From contig CAAGGT010000283.1 in the NCBI GenBank assembly GCA_900769465.1, forward strand, positions 1-6,552: a stretch of 6,552 nucleotides of DNA, in the 5' to 3' direction. Origin of the DNA: Bacteroidaceae bacterium (GTDB lineage Bacteria; Bacteroidota; Bacteroidia; Bacteroidales; Bacteroidaceae). Position 1 is the stretch's first letter. Each line of letters begins with the position of its first letter. The notes under the pieces are model-generated. The model made no database searches, was not told the origin of the DNA, and saw only the letters and a list, made by a program, of their open reading frames with translations. Of the stretch, positions 6,254 to 6,552 are shown piece after piece. A program made the position numbers and the translations under genes.

Positions 6254-6552
6254 AAATTATGAAGGGTGTTATCAAATCAGTAACAAAGGCCGTGTCAAGA
6301 GCCTCGAAAGGGAGGTTATTTCGGGCGGCATTACACGCACGCAGTCCGAGCGCATACTAACGCATTGGTGTGGCAAGACCTCGCTCTATGATTGCGTGAG
6401 ATTATACAAGAACGGCAACGGAGAGAAGTTCTCCGTGCACCGCATTGTGGCAGCACATTTCCTCGATGATTGGGACCCCGAGTTGGAGGTGAACCACATC
6501 GACGGCAATCGCTACAACAATGCTGTGGAGAACCTTGAGATGTGTACTCACC
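6219..6552 (+). CDS. NUMOD4-HNH homing endonuclease, 3' end beyond the window
   Basis: A likely free-standing or intron-type homing endonuclease; 111 residues are visible before the window ends. The N-terminal NUMOD4 DNA-binding motif reads EIWVDIKNYEGCYQISNKGR, then VKSL (residues 6-29). The HNH nuclease core has VHRIVAAHF (His74, His80), then VNHIDGNRYNNAVENLEM (91-108), with His93, Asp95, Asn97, Asn100, Asn101 and Asn105 at family positions. This architecture is typical of I-HmuI-like endonucleases in phages and their introns. The ATG at 6219 overlaps the methyltransferase stop by 35 nt, and the initiating stretch MSTTQEIW leads straight into NUMOD4, which supports this start. The protein still needs its C-terminal DNA-binding part, so the gene probably ends a short way past 6552. 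It sits behind a broken polymerase gene, a classic homing location. Confidence 0.9.
   Translation, partial: MSTTQEIWVDIKNYEGCYQISNKGRVKSLEREVISGGITRTQSERILTHWCGKTSLYDCVRLYKNGNGEKFSVHRIVAAHFLDDWDPELEVNHIDGNRYNNAVENLEMCTH

Overview
This window reads as part of the early/replication operon of a double-stranded DNA bacteriophage or prophage. The likely host is in the Bacteroidota. All recognisable genes lie on the plus strand and are packed head to tail with 4-35 nt overlaps; only two short untranslated stretches remain (1-60 and 2656-2710). The phage reading rests on gene content: a small sigma-like factor, a DnaB-type helicase, a primase, a DNA polymerase III alpha-type polymerase, a DNA methyltransferase and a homing-type HNH endonuclease. 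The host suggestion is inference, from the ECF-like sigma factor and AT-rich leaders that mostly lack a Shine-Dalgarno sequence.

Layout: 61-705 is an ECF/sigma-70-like factor with regions 2 and 4 and apparently no ATG start. 683-1297 is an AT-rich unknown gene ending in a CxxC-x5-C-x15-C cluster. 1294-2655 is a replicative helicase, joined to the gene before by an ATGA overlap. 2711-3745 is a zinc-ribbon/Toprim primase. 3742-5493, again ATGA-coupled, is the N-terminal part of a PolIII-alpha (DnaE-like) polymerase. 5462-6253 is a beta-class adenine methyltransferase. 6219 to the window end is a NUMOD4-HNH endonuclease, cut by the edge.

Helicase, primase and polymerase would form a phage-encoded replisome. 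The sigma-like protein could direct host RNA polymerase to phage promoters. The methyltransferase could protect replicated DNA, or travel with the HNH endonuclease as a mobile unit.

The most notable point is the polymerase gene. It runs through the PHP domain and the GRGSAGGS palm motif, then stops after an inserted beta-rich stretch of about 80 residues that vaguely resembles the Hint fold of intein N-fragments. It never reaches the catalytic PD-x-D-x-D motif. A methyltransferase and a homing-type HNH gene follow immediately. The simplest reading is a polymerase gene fractured at its active-site region by a mobile cassette, with the rest of the polymerase expected beyond 6552. Whether the parts are rejoined (split intein, intron), work as two subunits, or are dead cannot be decided from this window.
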